Positions 10,901 to 23,455 of a stretch of 64,000 nucleotides of DNA are shown piece by piece. Source of the stretch: Sphagnum compactum. Lineage: Eukaryota > Bryophyta > Sphagnopsida > Sphagnales. The notes below the pieces were generated by a model. The model was not told where the DNA came from, searched no databases, and was given only the letters and a program-made list of their open reading frames with translations. The number at the start of each line of letters is the position of its first letter. Within the stretch, counting starts at the first letter, position 1. A program made the translations under genes and the position numbers. The stretch lies in NCBI GenBank assembly GCA_965153455.1, contig OZ234493.1:31672213-31736212 (forward strand), read 5' to 3'.

Positions 10901-13080
10901 TTTTGGTACTTGTTCTTGTTTAGGCAGACTGTTGCACCAATCCATCTTGCCAATTTAAGCCAGGCAAACTCCTTTTGTGGTTCTTTTGAAGGTGATGGTC
11001 TGATACTTTGTGAGTGACAGTCACAAGGTTATGACTGCACTCTTTCTTGGCCTGTTTATTTCAGGGTTTGGCTGGAACTGACATTCTAGTCACCATCAAC
11101 ATATTGTGGAGATATCTCTGCAATCTCACAGATATCTGTTCTGAGACCAACATATTTTGTCCTGGTGATGGTGAGAAATTTGCAGGAGCTGTCAACTGAT
11201 TCATCACAACATGTGCGTGCAGCACTGGCATCAGTTATAATGGGCATGGCTCCTTTGCTTGGGAAGGTTAGTTGTGGGATGGTTATCAGCATTCTGCTTT
11301 TCTGTACATATCATGCTTTAACAGTATGCAGATGTAGGTACTTACACATGAAATTGTGAGTGATTTTCTTCTGCAGGAAGCAACTATTGACCAACTTCTA
11401 CCAATTTTTCTTGCCCTCCTTAAAGATGAGTTTCCAGATGTACGACTCAATATCATTAGCAAGCTTGATCAAGTCAATCAGGTATGTTTTATGGTATTAT
11501 GAGATGACATAATCTGCAGCTTTGTACTGTTGAGTTGTTTCACAGCTGCTGGACTTATGGATTTTCTTACAATATGTTTTATCATGATATAAAGGGTTAA
11601 GTTTTTTTGGATGCAGGTGATAGGCATTGATTTGCTATCACAATCTCTGTTGCCAGCGATTGTTGAGCTAGCAGAAGACCGACATTGGCGTGTGCGTCTG
11701 GCTATCATTGAATACATCCCTCTGCTTGCTAGCCAATTAGGTGTTGACTTTTTTGATGACAAACTGGGGGCCCTATGCATGCAGTGGCTTGGAGATCAGG
11801 TCTATGCTTCTTCCTGACTGATACAGAGATTATCCCGAGTTTACACTCCTTGTCAGCTTTTTCATAGATTTGAGTCAATGTTTTATTGCTGTGTTTTGGT
11901 TCAGGTGTATTCTATTAGAGAGGCAGCAGCCAACAACCTGAAACACCTTGCTGAGGAGTTTGGGCCAGAGTGGGCTTTACAACATATCATTCCTCAGGTG
12001 TGTCTTCCAGTGTCAGTTCTCTCCTCCAGTTGTGTCACTACCGCTTTAGGTTTTTTTGAGGTGGATTCAAGAGGCTGATTTCACCACTGCAGGAATAAGC
12101 TCTGCTTCTTAAGAAAGACTTGGGTGCACCTTGGATGGAAGAGGCTTTGCCATGTGTATGTTCTAGACATTGAATATTTGTAGACAATTACAAACAGGGT
12201 TTTTGGAGATGGAATGAGAGTGGATGCAGGTGATGGAGATAATTAGCAACCCGCACTATTTGTACCGCATGACTGTGCTGGTAGCCATTTCACTTCTTGC
12301 ACCTGTAGTTGGGCCAGAAGCCACTTGCCAGGCCATGCTTCCTGTTGTTATCAATGCTGCAAAAGACAGGTCCATCTCTCTCTGTGCCTTTGGGTATTCA
12401 CACTGAGTGGGTGATAAAGCCAAGTCTTATCAGTAAAGTCTTAATGGCAATCTACATCTGAGGTTTTCTTGTTTGTCTTGGAAGCTTCTGCATGGAGAAC
12501 ATATGAGAAGTCCAAACTTGTCTGTGCTGTAAGTTGATAGTTCCCAGTTTTGCATTATGACCAAGCAGTTGTCTGTTTTATGCTTGATGTTAACAGGGTC
12601 CCTAACATCAAATTCAACGCTGCCAAGGTGCTTCAATCCATGATCCCCATTGTTGATTCTACAGTAAGTAGCACCTTCCAGGAGTTAACAAGTACTTTCT
12701 TGTGCTTTGGTATTGTTTAGCTGGTCCTGAAACATTGATTCTTACTATAACTGTTTCTGACAGCTCTCTCATCCCTGGGAAGAAGTGCATCCCAATTGAG
12801 GCTAGGGTTGTTAGGTAGGACGATAGGGCAATCTATTTAGAGGCCTGTGGTATCCTTTTGGTTTGTTTGGAAGGTGTTTTTCTGGATTCTGATTCCATAT
12901 ACAAATGCAAGTTCCAGATATGTAACCTTAAACTGAAGTGCTTTATCCTTGCATATCCTTCAGGTGGTGGAACAAACTATTCGGCCATGTTTATTGGAGC
13001 TCCAGGATGATCCAGATGGGGATGTGCGTTTTTTTGCTGGACAGGCCTTACAAGCCTGTGATCAGGTTATGTCTGTTTGA
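7917..13080 (+). CDS. PP2AA: PP2A 65-kDa regulatory (scaffold) subunit A
   Basis: Twelve exons: 7917-8309, 8596-8842, 9745-9857, 10420-10499, 10680-10821, 11186-11266, 11377-11481, 11617-11799, 11905-11997, 12230-12369, 12597-12663 and 12964-13080. They join in frame to 586 residues, the normal size of plant PR65/RCN1-type subunits. The whole protein is tandem HEAT repeats of about 39 residues. Family-typical stretches are visible, for example [53 protein letters not shown] and [14 protein letters not shown]. The subunit holds the catalytic C subunit and a variable B subunit of protein phosphatase 2A, in cytosol and nucleus; in plants it affects auxin transport, ethylene and growth. All introns are GT-AG. 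Intron 2 (902 bp) is the longest and intron 1 begins with a (GA)n run. The start lies in a good context, with an A/G-rich leader before it. No lesion seen. Confidence 0.97.
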
Positions 13081-13380
13081 TTGCAAATAAAAGAAGTTGA
13101 ATTTCTTTCAATCGACCATGGTACAGTGTCTTTATCTCACATTGAGCCTGAGCTTTTGAGGTTCACAGATTTGTGATTTTCTCATTTTTGCTTTGTGGTG
13201 GAGTGTGAACCTGGTTTCTTCTAAATCCACAGCAGTTATTTGTTAAACTAGGCAAATGATGTGAACAGTTTAAGGTCCTTCATCCCACAAGACTTTTTGA
13301 TGATTGTACCTCCATTCAAATCCACCAACTTCTGCATGTATGCTTTAGTTATTAGCTTTCCCTTATGGTATCTTCTGCAC
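13081..13380 (+). other. Probable 3' UTR of PP2A-A
   Basis: Follows the TGA at 13078-13080. No coding frame, repeat or RNA gene seen. Confidence 0.35.
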
Positions 13381-13469
13381 CATTGGAATACTTGATAGTG
13401 TCCTGCAGAACAACCTTCCAACTATCTGCTGGAATTGAGTAGGGTCAGTCAATTTGGAGTCTTCTTCAG

Positions 13470-13760
13470 TGCCAATTCTGAATGGTTCAGGGAGAGGGGT
13501 CAGGGCAGCACTACAATTATCAACTGTGAGAGAAGGGTTGCAGTGTCATGATGTCAACTCATAAAGTTTCCTCTGTCTACAAGCAGAAGTTTTACAGCAA
13601 GCTAGTGTGTGAACCAGCCAAGATCAGTCTTTTTTGAACAAAGTTTGCAGCTCAACCTTTAGCTGTTCAATGTTTATAAGCGACTACTGCTAATGAATAG
13701 ATCATCTACATATGAGACTAATATTACAATTTTTTCATCCTTTATCACCTAATACAGCTA
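13470..13760 (-). pseudogene. Decayed Ty1/copia reverse-transcriptase fragment
   Basis: On the reverse strand a short frame at about 13742-13680 reads DEKIVILVSYVDDLFISSS, with the YVDD catalytic box and flanking hydrophobic residues typical of copia reverse transcriptase. About 70 bases further on, KTDLGWFTH matches the usual downstream 'MTDLG..H' block. Stop codons interrupt it. No LTRs or other pol domains were recognised nearby, so this is an old scrap. Confidence 0.55.
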
Positions 13761-16700
13761 ACACCTAAAGCTTTGTAGCCTCACCTAAATCTTAATGCCT
13801 AAATGTCAGCCCTTTTATGTCAGTTTCTATGTCAACATCATTTTGGTTGTAATACTAGAGTTATAGTCAATATCATTTTACTTCCAACCTTGCTTGCTAA
13901 AAATGTAGATCTATTTTCTTGTATGATACTTTTGTAGGTAGTCTGTCAGATTACACAGACAGTTGTTCTGTAAGAAGATTTTCATCTGGTATCTTCAGGA
14001 AACACCTTCTCTTCTTCATGTGAGTGCTCATGGCATCATTGTCTTCAATCTATCCTCTAAAGTTCTTGTTCTCAATGTTCTCCTTGTTTTTATCTGTTCC
14101 CTTCCTCTTTTTTTGGGTGTTTCCATTTCTTTCCCTTTTTCCTTTCTCTTTCTTTTTTAGGTCCTCCTTTTTATTTTGGGTTTTTGGTCTCCTCCTCTTT
14201 ATGTTTTTGTTGAGATGACCAGCATTATAGCTGAGTTTTTCCACTACTGCTGGTCTTGTGACAGAAACTTGGTTTGGTGGTTAATGCTGGACATTAATCT
14301 CAACCCATTCCTGGAGCGCAAGTTAAGTGGGTATGTTATGTTAGGTTTTTAATACCATACATGTTGCTTTTGAAGGGCCCTCAACATGCGCATGACTATT
14401 GTTGTCCAAAATGTTCCTCAATTTTGTTTGTGGTCTTATTTTCTCTTTTTTCTAAGGTTCCAGGTTTCCTCTTATTCATGCTTGCTGATCAGTTGCTGCC
14501 ACATTGTCAGATCTGAACTGTCCATAATATTATCATTGAGTCATTTATCGATTCTGCATGTTGACTTGTAAAGCACGGTAATGAATGACGGTGTGTGTTG
14601 TGACATTCACACCAAGCAGGGGTTTCTTTTTTTAAAAATTTGTGAGGTAGGTGGTCTGATGATCATCCACAAGAGGACTAAACCAAATTTGGCTAGAGGT
14701 CCGAGAGGAGAGTAGAAAAACCGTATGTAGAAATCCTGGTCTATTTTTGGCAACATGCTGGAACTTATTGTCTAAATATGACAATTTCAGATTTTGTTTT
14801 CCCTCAAAATCTGGTGACTTTGGGCCATTTCTCCACAAAAAATCCATTGCAGAAGTTGCACTGGCTTTTTTGTTTGGGTGCCAAGTGAAAAATCGCCAAA
14901 AAAGAAAACGTCGAGACTGAGTATAGTAAGAGGATGACCACCAGTGGTACTAATGTGCCTGTGAATTTGTTGGGTCTATGAAGGCAGTTGACCTTAGTCT
15001 GGATGTATGTGTAGGTACATCACAGCATTCGGTGAGATCATGTTTGTCTAGGGATGCTAATACTACTACATCAAGTAAGTTTGCAGCATTACAGCTTTCA
15101 GGCTTTAAGATTTTGTCAAGTTAATTTTTTCCAAATACCAAATACTAGGGTTTAAGATTTTTCAAAGAATTGCATGGTAATTTTTATATTTTTCTTCCAA
15201 CCTTTTGTTGATTTGGTTCCACTGTAGCACTTACAAAGAGCCTTGCCTTTTGAGTTGAGTCATTGATTCTTGGCAATCAATCTTCCGCCTTCCTTCCGCT
15301 ATTAAAGAGTTCATTGTGTGCACTTGACTCGATCTTATTTGTTTAAGGGCAAAACGGGAAGGCCCCAACATTTGAGAGAGAGAGTCACTTCATGTAGATG
15401 TTCCACAAGTTGTTAAATTTGAAAGTTTTTGGCATATTAATTAACAGTTAAATTAGACCTTCTCACAGATTTTTTTTTCGAAGAGAGAACGAAAAACTTA
15501 ACTTTGAAGCTCTCCTATCCTTTTATGACTCTTCATTTTTATCATTTTTGGTGCAACCCTAAAGGAGGATTCACACATGATGGTAAGTTATTTATAACTC
15601 AACTTTAATAATGATTCTCTAAATTTTTGTAAGATTCACAAATGAAATGTTAAGCTAACATCAAATATAATGTGCTTGCTTATGTGTCTGGTAGTTAATG
15701 TTAAAAGACTGTTAAGAAAATGTTTTGTTAGGAGCATGGTAACTTAACACCAAAATCAACAAAAATAATTAGGTTTTTAATTAAAATGATAATGTTAGTA
15801 ACTTTTAAAAGGGTTCTTTAATTCAATGTTAGCATTATGAACCAAATGTTCCTTAAGCCATCTTATCTATCTTTTACTTACCTAGCTATCATCTATCCAC
15901 CTAATTATTATCCCCACCTACCCACTCATCTACTTACCTACCACCTATCCATCTACCTACATACACCCCTCTCCTTGCCCCTTCAACTTACCTTCATGCC
16001 TATCACTTATTCACTGAATTGTTCATGTGAAGCCATTTTCGACATCTACACTTCAAAACCTTTCCAACGGTATAAAAAACACTTTACCTACCCACACCTC
16101 CCCTCAACCTACCTATTTACCTATCACCAGTCGGTCAAATGATGGTTTATGACTTGTCCAAAATTGGGAGAGGAATGTTTTGGAAATGTTAGAAATTTCT
16201 AATTTTAATTTTTCTTCCAATGAGAAAATTGTCAAGGGGAAAAGAAGCCCCACATTAAATTCTTTAGAAATGTTAGCTTTCCTTTTTTAATTTCCCCTTC
16301 AATGAGAAATTTGAGTGGAACTAAGTTACAATTGCTACTAATTTCCCCATCACATGCTACAAATTTAGTACAATTGCCGTTTGATATCCCCTCCAATGTA
16401 GAGGCATAAGAGATTGGAAAAAAAAAAAATTCGATGGGCCAAAATTGTTAGGTTTTTGTTGCAACTCGTCAAAACTTTGTGAATATCCTCAAAATGTTGA
16501 AAGTGGAAGGGTTTTCACTAGGGTGTTAAATTCATCACACAAGGATCAAAAACCTAATCGTTGGGGGCACCAATCTCATGACATTGAAGCAAAGTTGACA
16601 ATCCCAAGTTACCAACTATAGAAAGGTTTGTGAAAACGTAATAAAAAGAGCCAAGGATTATCTTGACTACCAAAAACTCCTAATCCCTATGACTTTGAAA

Positions 16701-17560
16701 AATGACTACTTGAATTTTAAACATGAAAGGTAATGAAGTTTAATGAATAATGTTTATAATATGTATATTTATGAATTCGCATTTCCATGATTTTTGTCTA
16801 ACATGAAGACGTTTAAATAATCATAAAATGAATACAAATTAGTCGGAACTTGATGCTAATAGGGTATTTTTTTAAAATTTCAAACATGTTTAATTTTGTG
16901 TGGAACTAAACCATTTATTTTCAAAATGCATGGAAAGTCATATAGTGATGATTATGAGGGCATGTTATTGAAAAAACTTGAAATTATATGCTTTAATTTG
17001 GAAATACATAAATGTATTTTGAATGTGCTTTTGATGTCCAAAAATATGTAATTTGAAGAGTGTATACTTATTGTTTTGTAAGGAAGGGCAAGGTTGCATT
17101 TTCATGACAATTGGATGTGTTATGAAAAAAAATTCTATAGTTTACTACTATCCAATTTTGAAACTACATGGATAATTACTAAATTGCAACCTTTAAAGCA
17201 AAACTTTTGTATCATATACAAAAAATATTTTTATTATAATGGAATACATGTCATCTGTTGTTTCAAGATCAATTCACTTAAACATTGAAACACATCAAGT
17301 CAAATTATTTTTATAAGAGATATTCATATTGAAGAACACTATAAGATTAATGGATTGTTCATCAACTGATGAGAAACACATTATATAATATGTTTCCATC
17401 AAATATTGGAAGAAATTATTTGATATTTGAAAGTGACATGAGTGCTTTTGAAAAACAACATTCTAGCCTTGGGTTAGTTGGCTCCTTTTGTTGTGTTTTC
17501 ACCTAGAAAGGTCAATGGCTAAAAAAAACATCTTGAAACCTTTACATGCCAAAGTGAAAT
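13760..17560. other. AT-rich intergenic DNA
   Basis: No gene supported. 14050-14210 is T-rich low complexity. 15840-16130 is rich in CTAC/CTAT words (degenerate tetranucleotide repeat), which creates an artificial Tyr/Pro/Thr/Leu-rich open frame. The rest is unremarkable. Confidence 0.5.
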
Positions 17561-17599
17561 TTTGGAAACATTTGAATTCCACCTCCTTTATATGGGCTG

Positions 17600-18560
17600 T
17601 TTTAGCATGAATGATGTGAAACCTATATACTTCATCAATGCTCGAGTTATGAGATGCATAGTTTGTTACAATCAGGTGTCCTTGCTCAACACTCAAGATG
17701 CAAGAAATGTTTTATTATTTATTTCAAAGCAAATGGCATTATGACCATGAAAAAACATTCGTATGTTAAACATTCCATGCTTGCACATAAACTATTTGAA
17801 AAGGCGAATAACAACACAAAAGATCCACGTGTCTAATGAGTTTCTAAATAGAGGTCTAGAGTCACTCCGAACATCGTTTATGATTTCTTGGGGTTGTTGA
17901 TCCATTTGAAAATGACAAGGAATAAAAATAAGCATTTCTTCAAGATCTAGTTATCTTCATCACAAAAAGTTGTTTACCAATTCAAACTATAGAAAGCCCT
18001 TAGTTGTAGTGGATGGGGTTCTAATTATATCCTTGACTTATTTTTCCTTTTCAAAAAGTTTCAAGGAAGGAGTTTACTTGTTTGATACAAAAGACCAAGT
18101 TTTTGTATGTGTTACCTCCTGTGTTTGAATGTTTGTCTACCACAACTTTCAATCTTTGGATGTTAATGAATGCAAATGATGTCTTTGCACTTGTTGTGAA
18201 CTTTATTAATTTAGATTGGCAACCAAAGCAAATTATCATAGGATTGTTGAAGCTACCAAAACAATGAGCCAAACAATGGTAATGAAACTCCAAGCTCTCT
18301 TGGATAAGTATGATTAAACGGAAAGAAAATTTGGCATGTGTAAAGGAGAAGGGATCTAACTTAGGGAGCAATGACCATAGAACTTAAAAATATGTGGTGA
18401 ATTGTGACAATTTAAGGTTGGAGGCGCCTTTCCAACGCCCGTGCTTTGGGCATGCCATGTCAAAGACATGTCAATATGCTACAACAAACAAAAAGGTATC
18501 TATTGGACTACATGAAATGTCCATCAAATCTACCCAAACATATTTTTAAAAATACATTAC
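17600..18560 (+). pseudogene. Decayed hAT-like transposase with BED-type zinc finger
   Basis: The forward strand shows broken pieces in shifting frames. RVMRCIVCYNQV and then RCKKCFIIYFKANGIMTMKKH with a following VKH resemble a BED-type finger. DLVIFITKSCLPIQTIESP, then LSTTTFNLWM, DVFALVVNFINLDWQPKQI and KEKGSNLGSND follow in the order seen in plant hAT transposases (central fold up to the 'T.DLWtS' and 'D.gsNl' blocks). PFQRPCFGHAMSKTCQYA follows. Stops and frameshifts are frequent, so the copy is dead. Terminal inverted repeats and an 8-bp duplication were not located. Confidence 0.6.
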
Positions 18561-20060
18561 ATGGCCAAAGAAATCAAAGAAAGGACACCAAATATGGACA
18601 AAGGTGTATGATGTGAGATGGTGGCCATGTAAATTGAACATGCATGTGAAACAAGGTGATGCATCTTCATTTTTGTTTGTTTCATGAAATTAATTTCTAA
18701 GTGATTTGCTAGTTAGATTGGAAGTTGATAGGGCTTGTGTTTTCAAAATGATGAACTATCCATTTTTTTTCTTATTGCAAAGAAAAAACTTTGGCATTTG
18801 AATTTCATTATGCTAGTTAATGATCTTGAAAGCTCTACATTTCACATACTTCATACCCCAAATTTCACATGCTTAAAAGTTCATATTTTTCATACATTGT
18901 GCTTCTTGGCCCTTTTGATTTGGGCTTGCAATAGTGATAAAAGACCTAAAAACCTCAACAAAAAATAGAATTAATTTAGGTCACATGGTTTTTTGGCCAT
19001 TGGAGCAATGTTGGCAATGGTTGTTTGTTATTTCTTGACAATGCTTCAAATAAATCTGAAATTTTTGACAATTTTTGTATTATTGCAAATAAAAAGTTGT
19101 GTGGCTATTGAATATCCTAATGCAAACTATAGGTCAAGTCTCATTTGATGGCAATGGTGGGAAGTTGAAAAAGATTCATTTTTATGGTCAATGTTATTTG
19201 TTTTATTTCTCCAGACAAATATATATACACCTTCTAAGAATTATCATATTTGTCATCATATGAATTTTTCTTTCATATCTACATTATAGCCTTCTTGATT
19301 TTGGGTTAGATTGTATATATGTAAATAAATTGATTTGTTCAATGCCAAATTTGTAAATTGCAAAAATAAAAAAACATCATAAGATATTTGGTTTCAAGGT
19401 CATTTGTTGATGGCTCAATGAACTAGTTTTGACTCTTGAATTAAAACCCTCTCACATGTCAATCACACGTTTTTGATATTGGACCCTCAAATTGGACCCC
19501 AAGCCTTTAGACACACTCAATGTACCATAGGAAAAAGTGTTTTTTTCAATGTGAAGAATGGTCCAATTCAAGGTTGAATTTGGTCCCCAGGCTTTTGGTC
19601 CTTGGACCCTTTGTCTAAAGTGGCCCTTAGATCATCAGTTCTAAAGTGGCCCTAAAACCTGTTTTATACAAGGGTTTGGTCTCTTATTTTTTAGAAATTG
19701 AAAATGAAGTTGATTATTCAATATTTAGTATTTTCTGACTGGGTTAAACCTGTTGTTAGTTTGAGAAAAAAAATTCAAAAAGAAATTTTTTAATAAAATT
19801 TTGGTGGTGGGGTGGTGGCTGCCGGTCGGAGTTGCATTAGGCATGTTGTTCTTACTTTGGAACATGTCTCAAGTATTTTGAATATACACTGTATATGGGG
19901 TTTAGGCATGTAGTCAATGTAGGTGGAATTTCACATTTTTATTTGTGATAGGATTTAATAGTACTATTAAGAATAAATTTTCAGTTTTGGATTATGTGTA
20001 GTTAAGTAGGACTGAATTCAATTTGGATCCAGACCTGCCTAAGATTTAAAAGAACCAGGA
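18560..20060. other. AT-rich DNA, probable tail of the hAT relic and a MITE fragment
   Basis: No gene supported. At about 19475-19632 words such as 'ttggaccctttgtctaaagt' followed by 'ggcccTTA' match, in reverse, the terminal repeat of the MITE at 45564-45992; a second 'tctaaagtggccct' lies at 19640. Confidence 0.4.
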
Positions 20061-20068
20061 ATGAGTTT

Positions 20069-20095
20069 GGGGGGGGGGGGGGGGGGGGGGGGGGG
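20069..20095 (+). repeat. Homopolymer run of 27 G
   Basis: An uninterrupted G run. It is prone to sequencing and assembly error and could form quadruplexes. A nearby (AAAT)n run lies at about 20178-20203. Confidence 0.95.
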
Positions 20096-21081
20096 TCTTG
20101 AAATGTGAAAAATTGGGTTGGGACCCAGACTGAAGGTTCTATCAAAAATTTTAAAATCCATAAAGGGTTCTTTCCAAATAATAAATAAATAAATAAATAA
20201 ATAAACAAGGGGCTTGTCACACTGTGACCTTGCCATTTGCATTCAAAAGTATGTTAAGGCAAAAGACGAATTATTATGGAAACTCAAATATTTCACCATG
20301 CAAAAATATATAATCTTCAAAAAATCCTCTAAAAGAAACCAAAATCCTTCAAGACATTATAACTCTATTATAACTAATCTTAAGTTTCAACACAAGCCAA
20401 AATATGATCTTTCAAAAAACCTCATATAAAAATAGACCAGGCTATTTATTACCTTGGGGCCAAAATCCCTTAAGCTGATATATACTCTATAATGAATCTA
20501 AACACAATACCCTTGCCTTTCCCTTGTAGGCAAAGCCAATCAAGTTGAAAGGGGACTGGAGGTTGGTTCTCTTGAAAGAGAGAGAACTGGCCAACACTGG
20601 TATGAACTTGTTAGAAGGGGGCAGGGCAGCAGAGTCGTCATTGCCTCATGAGGCGCTTCTTTTGGATAGATAACCTTCACACCACGTGAAGAAGGAGAGA
20701 GACTAGGGATCCATGTAGTTTTTCATTTGGTCCCACATTATATATACAAGCCTTGGTGGCTGACTTGCATGGGAGGAGGAATGAGCCGCTCGTTTGTTTG
20801 TTTGGATAGCCTTCACTCCACGTGTGGGAGAGACTGGGGATCAATGTATAGTTCTCAATTTTAGGTCTTATTTTAACTGTTTCTGGTTTGAAGTTTGAAC
20901 TTGCCATAAAAAGGGGCAGTGATTTCCGCAATGAGCCACGGCTTTCACTCCATGTGTGGGTTCTGGAATCAAAATGAGGGACACATTAAGATTATCTGTA
21001 AAGTCACCCTGTCTTTGGGCCTTCTTTCACCCATTATTCCCTCTTTCACTGGGCATCTGCAAAGTAAAGAAGAATTCATTA

Positions 21082-21192
21082 AATCGCAACACGAAACGCT
21101 AAAACTCAGCATCTAATGCAAAAGATTCAAGAATTTTTTTAAATCGCAACATAAAATGCTAAAGCTCAGCATCTTGTGCACAAGATTCGAGA
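21082..21192. repeat. 60-bp tandem duplication
   Basis: Two adjacent copies starting 'aaatcgcaaca' at 21081 and 21141 share 'ctcagcatct' and 'aagattc'. Non-coding. Confidence 0.6.
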
Positions 21193-21303
21193 GTAATTAT
21201 AGTAGCTATACAGGTTGGAGTGGTGTAAAAAATAAAATGTAGTAGCAGTGGAGGAGGCGTTCAGGAAAAAGGAAAGACAGGATGAAACTCAATTTACCAC
21301 CAA

Positions 21304-21347
21304 TATTAGTCAGTCAGTCATGTAAATTAATGACTGACTGACTAATA
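21304..21347. repeat. Perfect 18-bp inverted repeat with 8-base loop
   Basis: Left arm 21304-21321 (core AGTCAGTCAGTCAT) is exactly complementary to 21330-21347. The loop is gtaaatta. Confidence 0.9.
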
Positions 21348-23455
21348 CTGTAGGCTAAGGTTTGATAATGACATCCCTTGTTGTACAATCATTCTCTTTT
21401 GAATAGAACAATGTCAACACGCAATGTGTGACCTAGTCATCATGATTGGGGATATGGGTTTTGCTCGGAAGAGACATGAAAGTCAACTCTTTAAACAGTA
21501 TTACAAAAGAAAAACATGATCACTTCTTGAATTCATTCATGGGTCCACAATGTAAGATTCAGGGAGATGACACGCCAAAGAAAACATAGATCTGTATATG
21601 GTAGAAAGGTCGATTGCACACACCTTCTGATAACCAAGGACCGAGGATTGGGAAGACAAGTTTCAATGAAAACACGAATGAGTGACCGAACTGAGTGTGC
21701 ATGTGGCAGAATCGGTCACTCATTGCCCATATTCCCTGGCTTTTAAGTGTCAGGATCTAGAAGCAGAATCAGCACTACTGTGGAATCAGTGTCAGTTCTG
21801 CCTCTCAATGAGGCAGAAGGGGTGAGGGGAAACCTCACTAGAAGAGCAGATGAGGAATTACTAAAACTAGGAGCCTGGGGAGGGAACCCTTATATAGCCT
21901 AAGAAAAACATGGAAAGTAGGCAGGAGCACCTATGTCCAGGAAAGACAACAGGAACCCATTAGAACTGGGAAGCAAATGCATCATGTACAGGAAAAATCA
22001 AGAGAAGCAGAAGCAACATTGCAACAACCTGAGAACGCTAGCAATAGAGAGAGAGATCACAGGCAGTGGTACTTGGAAATTGGCAATGTAAAGAAAGAAC
22101 ACTGACACAAAGGGGAGAGGAAGAAAACATAATCTTCACCTCCTTGCTTAAATTTGAGTTAGTTGCATACTGCATAACATGCAAAACATTGCTAAGTCCC
22201 AACAGTGAAGAATGGTCTGATAGATCATCTGAGAATTCAAGGGTTTTAACTCAAGAGTTCGCCTTCTGAGGTGGGCCTTTGTGCAGACTTTGTCTTGTTG
22301 ACATAAGTTGGTCAAATCTTGTAAAGGGTGTTTGCTCCTCCCATACCTGCAAGCTTTTCATCCAATCCAAGGAAGCACCCAGGACAAGACATTAACACAA
22401 TCACAAATACAAAGATTGTTTTCACACATTCCACAATAAGCCAAGAAGAACAAAAGAATGGACCCACACGAATAATGAAAAGACAACTGTTTCACCTGCT
22501 TTAGACAATGATTTTTGTGCATGAAGACAGAGAGTAGAACTAAAAGCCTTGTATAAGACATGTCCCAGAAGACATGCAGGAAGTTACAGAAATAAGCGAC
22601 AACCCTGCAAACCATAGTTCTGTTGTACTAACACTCACCTTAGTCATGGTGATGCAGTGATTCAAGCACAGCCAGGAAAGATTGCAGGTGATAAGATGCA
22701 CAACTAAACAAAACTCGAGAGTTTTATATGTGCTACATATTCCATATAGAGGGCTTATGATTTCCATTCCACAGCTTATGGCCAACTGCATCTGTGATCA
22801 GGAAGCCAATGAATCAGTATGCTGAAAACGAAAATCAACCATGAGTGCAGACACTTGGAGTTCAATGCATTCCAAGTCCATCAGTGTTAATTCACTGAAG
22901 AAAACTGCTACTACTTGACAAACCTTCAGAACAAACAATCAAGAAAATGAATTCACAAGTAAATCTCAGTGCAAAATTACATAGGATGATGATGATGAAG
23001 AAGAAGCTTACACAAACATGATGAACCATGATGAACCTCCAACCTCATGGCAGATTGTGGATTTGTGCTTCAAACTCTGAAACCCATTCTACTTCCACAA
23101 AGCATCAGCGCTTTGAAGAATGAACAATCTGCAGCTTATTGCAAGAATTGAGAGAACTGTGCGAATTTGCACCTGGATAAAGAAACTCTGCCTACTATTG
23201 GATCCACTCTGAACAAAACTAGAAATGCTCACATGGACTACAGAAATCTGCTACTCAAGAGTAGCAGATGCAAACTGGAAATGTTCAAGAGGACTCTGCT
23301 GCATTTGGGCTGACACCCACACCAGAGAAGTGTTTCTGTATCAAACTACAAAACATTAAACACTGTTTACAAGATGACAAAAGCTTGACAGACAAAACAC
23401 CACAAATCACAGACAGCCCCTCATGGGTGGGGTGTCTGTCTGATGAGAGATCAGA

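Larger units (their letters stand above)
20430..23455. other. Gene-poor stretch downstream of the F-box gene
   Basis: No protein recognised. Degenerate repeats of 'ttcactccacgtg' with 'gagagactggggatc' lie at about 20665-20950. The sequence from 21360 to 23455 is less AT-rich and could hold a long 3' UTR (perhaps with introns) of the reverse-strand F-box gene or a noncoding transcript. No conserved microRNA was recognised. Confidence 0.35.

Noticed and set aside
15837-16142. Forward frame of 101 codons rich in Tyr, Pro, Thr and Leu
   Set aside because: Produced by CTAC/CTAT tetranucleotide repeats.
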